Source: an uncultured Porphyromonadaceae bacterium
GTDB taxonomy: Bacteria; Bacteroidota; Bacteroidia; Bacteroidales; Muribaculaceae
Length of the DNA: 9,056 nucleotides
Assembly (NCBI GenBank): GCA_905212215.1
Contig: CAJMDR010000055.1
Coordinates: 1 to 9,056 of the forward strand
Direction: 5' to 3'
The translations under genes and the position numbers were made by a program. The notes beneath the pieces are model-generated. The model searched no databases. It was not told the origin of the DNA and saw only the letters and a program-made list of their open reading frames with translations. Below, piece by piece: positions 7,014-9,056 of the stretch. Every line of letters starts with the position of its first letter. Position 1 is the first letter of the stretch.

Positions 7014-7147
7014 TGAAGGCTGTGCGAGTAATCCTTGTAATAATTGCGGCTATGGTGGCCGTGGTTGCAAGTATTCTGATTCTACCGCTGCTGTTACTAT
7101 GTGTCGGAGTAAAAATCATTACCGGCATGGCTTCCAAAATCAACTAA
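7013..7147 (+). CDS. 44-residue hydrophobic microprotein
   Basis: This small frame reads MKAVRVILVIIAAMVAVVAS, then a leucine-rich stretch, and ends GMASKIN. Almost the whole chain (about residues 6-37) is one hydrophobic membrane-spanning stretch with basic residues at both ends; P25 falls in the middle. It is too short for most gene finders. Support comes from its position: its ATG overlaps the TGA of the preceding gene (TGATG, 7011-7015), it fills the gap to traI with no other candidate, and its stop is 12 bases before the traI ATG. It might be a small channel subunit or a regulator of the neighbouring membrane protein. I do not recognise a family. Confidence 0.6.
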   Translation: MKAVRVILVIIAAMVAVVASILILPLLLLCVGVKIITGMASKIN

Positions 7148-7159
7148 ATCGAATTGCAA

Positions 7160-7798
7160 ATGAAGAAATTAAAGTTTATTCTGACACTCGTTCTGCTCTG
7201 CCTGCTCTTCGGAGCGGGCAACGCAAACGCCCAATGGACGGTAATCGACCCGTCGAACATCGCCCAAAGTATCGTAAACTCTTCCAAATCACTCGTTCAG
7301 GAGTCAACGACGGCTACGAATATGGTGCGTAATTTTCAGGAGACGGTAAAAATTTACCAACAGGCGAAAAAATATTACGATGCCCTCCAGTCGGTCAACA
7401 ATCTCGTCCGCGACGCCCGCAAGGTACAGCAGACAGTCCTGATGCTCGGCGACATTTCCGGCTATTACATCAATAACTTCAAAAAGATGCTAACCGACCC
7501 CAACTTCACAAGTGCCGAACTGTCGGCTATTGCCTCCGGTTACACCAGAATCCTCGAAGAAGCCAACGAAGTCCTCGGCGATCTGAAACAGGTGGTCAAC
7601 ATCACGACGCTCAGTATGACCGACAAGGACAGAATGGACATCGTGGACAGCTGCCACAAGGAGATGAAGCGTCTGAAGAACCTGACGGCATATTTCACCA
7701 ACAAGAATATCAGTGTGTCATATCTACGTGCCAAAAAGAAGGCAGATACACAGCGAGTCATCAATCTATACGGTGACGGTTCTGAAAAATATTGGTAA
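7160..7798 (+). CDS. traI: TraI, DUF4141 conjugative transposon protein
   Basis: The 212-residue product opens with a clear Sec signal peptide (MKKLKFILTLVLLCLLFGAG, cleavage expected after ANA before QWTVIDPSN). The mature part is mostly helical, with likely coiled-coil segments around VRNFQETVKIYQQAKKYYDAL and the region that follows (RDARKVQQ). It ends SVSYLRAKKKADTQRVINLY. This matches the periplasmic TraI/DUF4141 family of Bacteroidales elements, which by architecture and position resembles VirB5-like minor pilin components; the comparison is structural inference. ATG 7160 is preferred to the in-frame TTG 7154 because it begins the signal peptide directly. traJ starts within or just after its stop. 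Confidence 0.88.
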   Translation: MKKLKFILTLVLLCLLFGAGNANAQWTVIDPSNIAQSIVNSSKSLVQESTTATNMVRNFQETVKIYQQAKKYYDALQSVNNLVRDARKVQQTVLMLGDISGYYINNFKKMLTDPNFTSAELSAIASGYTRILEEANEVLGDLKQVVNITTLSMTDKDRMDIVDSCHKEMKRLKNLTAYFTNKNISVSYLRAKKKADTQRVINLYGDGSEKYW

Positions 7799-7803
7799 CG
7801 ACC

Positions 7804-8814
7804 ATGCTGTGTGCTATTGATTTTTCAAACCTTCATACCATTCTCCGCTCGCTATATGACGAAATGATGCCACTCTGTTCCGATATGGCTGGTGTGGCTC
7901 AGGGTATAGCCGGACTTGGAGCGCTGTTCTATGTAGCGTACCGTATATGGAGGTCGTTGGCTGCGGCAGAGCCGGTTGATGTGTTCCCGCTCTTACGACC
8001 TTTCGCCATCGGACTGTGCATCATGTTCTTTCCGACAATAGTACTCGGCACCATAAATTCGGTAATGTCACCGATTGTGCAGGGAACCGCCTCCATGCTC
8101 GAAGGTCAGACCCTCGACATGCAGAAATACCGGGAGGAAAAGGACAGGCTGGAGTATGAGGCGATGATGCGAGACCCGTCAACGGCATATCTCGTGGATG
8201 ACGCGGAGTTTGACAGGCAGATAGACGAGTTGGGGGTGACCGAAGTGGGAACAGCCGCCGGCATGTATATCGAGCGTGGAATGTATAAGGTCAAGAAGGC
8301 GATACAGAATTTCTTCCGTGAACTGCTGGAGATACTGTTTCAGGCTGCTTCGCTGACCATCGACACCCTGAGGACTTTCTTTCTCATAGTCCTCGCCATC
8401 CTCGGTCCCATTGCTTTCGCATTGTCGGTGTGGGACGGATTCCAGTCAACACTGACTACATGGATCCAGCGCTATATACAGACATATCTGTGGTTGCCGG
8501 TGGCAGACCTGTTTTCGACAATATTGGCGAAAATACAGGTGCTGATGCTCCAGAACGACATATCGGAACTGACCAACAATCCCAACGCAAACCTCGACAG
8601 CTCAAATACTTGTTATGTCATCTTTATGATAATCGGGATTATAGGTTACTTCACGATTCCTACCGTTTCAGGCTGGATTATTCAGGCAGGTGGCGCAGGA
8701 AATTATAACCGTGCCGTCAACAACACGACCATGCAGGCAGGTTCCATGGCTGGCAGCGTCGGGGGTGCCGTGGCAGGCAATGCCGCCGGACGCATCGGCA
8801 AACTCCTCAAATAA
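7804..8814 (+). CDS. traJ: TraJ, VirB6-like polytopic membrane channel protein
   Basis: The 336-residue product fits TraJ of CTnDOT-type elements, the VirB6/TrbL-like inner-membrane component of the transfer channel. Hydrophobic segments lie at about residues 31-49, 63-88, 175-208 (possibly two helices) and 269-293. A charged loop at about 103-145 (MQKYREEKDRLEYEA and acidic residues) separates the second and third. The C-terminus is rich in Gly and Ala (about 311-330), as in many VirB6-like proteins. ATG 7804 lies five bases after the traI stop; TTG 7792 would extend the frame by four codons and overlap traI, and is less likely. The next gene in the usual order is traK, but here a methyltransferase follows 18 bases later. 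Confidence 0.88.
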   Translation: MLCAIDFSNLHTILRSLYDEMMPLCSDMAGVAQGIAGLGALFYVAYRIWRSLAAAEPVDVFPLLRPFAIGLCIMFFPTIVLGTINSVMSPIVQGTASMLEGQTLDMQKYREEKDRLEYEAMMRDPSTAYLVDDAEFDRQIDELGVTEVGTAAGMYIERGMYKVKKAIQNFFRELLEILFQAASLTIDTLRTFFLIVLAILGPIAFALSVWDGFQSTLTTWIQRYIQTYLWLPVADLFSTILAKIQVLMLQNDISELTNNPNANLDSSNTCYVIFMIIGIIGYFTIPTVSGWIIQAGGAGNYNRAVNNTTMQAGSMAGSVGGAVAGNAAGRIGKLLK

Positions 8815-8832
8815 GATGGCAGGTTATCATCT

Positions 8833-9056
8833 ATGTCTAATGAAGGACTCACCGTGCTGTCATTGTTTGACGGTATGTCGTGCGGGGCCATAGCATTACG
8901 GGAGGCCGGTATCAAGGTCAAGCAATATTTCGCATCCGAGATTGACAGACCGGCAATAAGACAGACACAACATAACTTTCCCGATACAATACAACTGGGT
9001 AGCGTGACGGATGTGAAGGTATCGGAACTTCCACCCATTGACCTGCTTATTGGCGG
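8833..9056 (+). CDS. DNA (cytosine-5) methyltransferase, N-terminal part, cut by window edge
   Basis: The frame starts at ATG 8833, 18 bases after the traJ stop, and remains open to the edge (74 full codons). It shows the C5-methyltransferase fold: motif I LSLFDGMSCGAIALREAGI (residues 9-27), which binds S-adenosylmethionine; motif II ASEID (34-38); the GSVTDV segment (about 59); and the approach to the catalytic loop, IDLLIGG (to residue 75). The Pro-Cys-Gln nucleophile should follow just past the edge. The short FDGMSCG motif resembles the compact Dnmt3-like enzymes carried by phages and mobile elements. The enzyme would methylate cytosine at C5 at an unknown site. Whether it is an orphan or has a restriction partner cannot be seen here. 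Placement inside the tra operon is unusual. Confidence 0.85.
   Translation, partial: MSNEGLTVLSLFDGMSCGAIALREAGIKVKQYFASEIDRPAIRQTQHNFPDTIQLGSVTDVKVSELPPIDLLIG

Noticed and set aside
7099..7332. 77-codon + strand frame overlapping the microprotein and traI
   Set aside because: It is out of frame with the signal-peptide-bearing traI and has low-complexity, arginine-rich content typical of a shadow frame.

Overview
This window carries part of the transfer (tra) operon of a CTnDOT-type integrative conjugative element from a Bacteroidales host. The assignment rests on gene content and order, all on the + strand and tightly packed: TraE (DUF4134), TraF (DUF4133), TraG (VirB4-type ATPase), a membrane-anchored DUF3876-like protein, a 44-residue hydrophobic microprotein, TraI (DUF4141) and TraJ (VirB6-like). 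A C5 DNA methyltransferase begins after TraJ and runs off the right edge.

Region by region. Bases 2-676 are one open frame without its start. The first ~165 codons are GC-rich and read as an internal piece of a GH94 cellobiose/cellodextrin phosphorylase. The last ~60 codons are unrelated and probably are the tail of whatever gene normally precedes traE. The join (~470-510) looks like a rearrangement or an assembly chimera. Bases 701-1372 hold traE and traF. traG exon 1 runs from 1369 to 3396. It is cut immediately after its Walker B motif by a 2.4-kb group II intron in sense orientation (about 3397-5819). The intron has 5' RNA domains, a 564-residue reverse transcriptase/maturase, domain V and domain VI. 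traG exon 2 follows at 5820-6281. Splicing at these points gives an 829-residue ATPase.

How the genes work together. TraE, TraF, TraG, TraI and TraJ are parts of the type IV secretion channel that moves ICE DNA to a recipient. TraG is its assembly/transport ATPase. Because the reading frame stops two codons into the intron, active TraG depends on intron splicing, so maturase activity and transfer capacity are likely linked. The genes between traG and traI and the methyltransferase after traJ are accessory insertions in an otherwise conserved order.

The most interesting points are: the intron site at the Walker B motif, where reading-frame repair, EBS1-IBS1 pairing and branch-point distance all agree on boundaries that do not match the usual GUGYG...AY ends; the methyltransferase inside the tra operon; the DUF3876-like protein and microprotein pair; and the GH94 junction. 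No tRNA, rRNA, CRISPR array, attachment site or convincing intrinsic terminator was seen.
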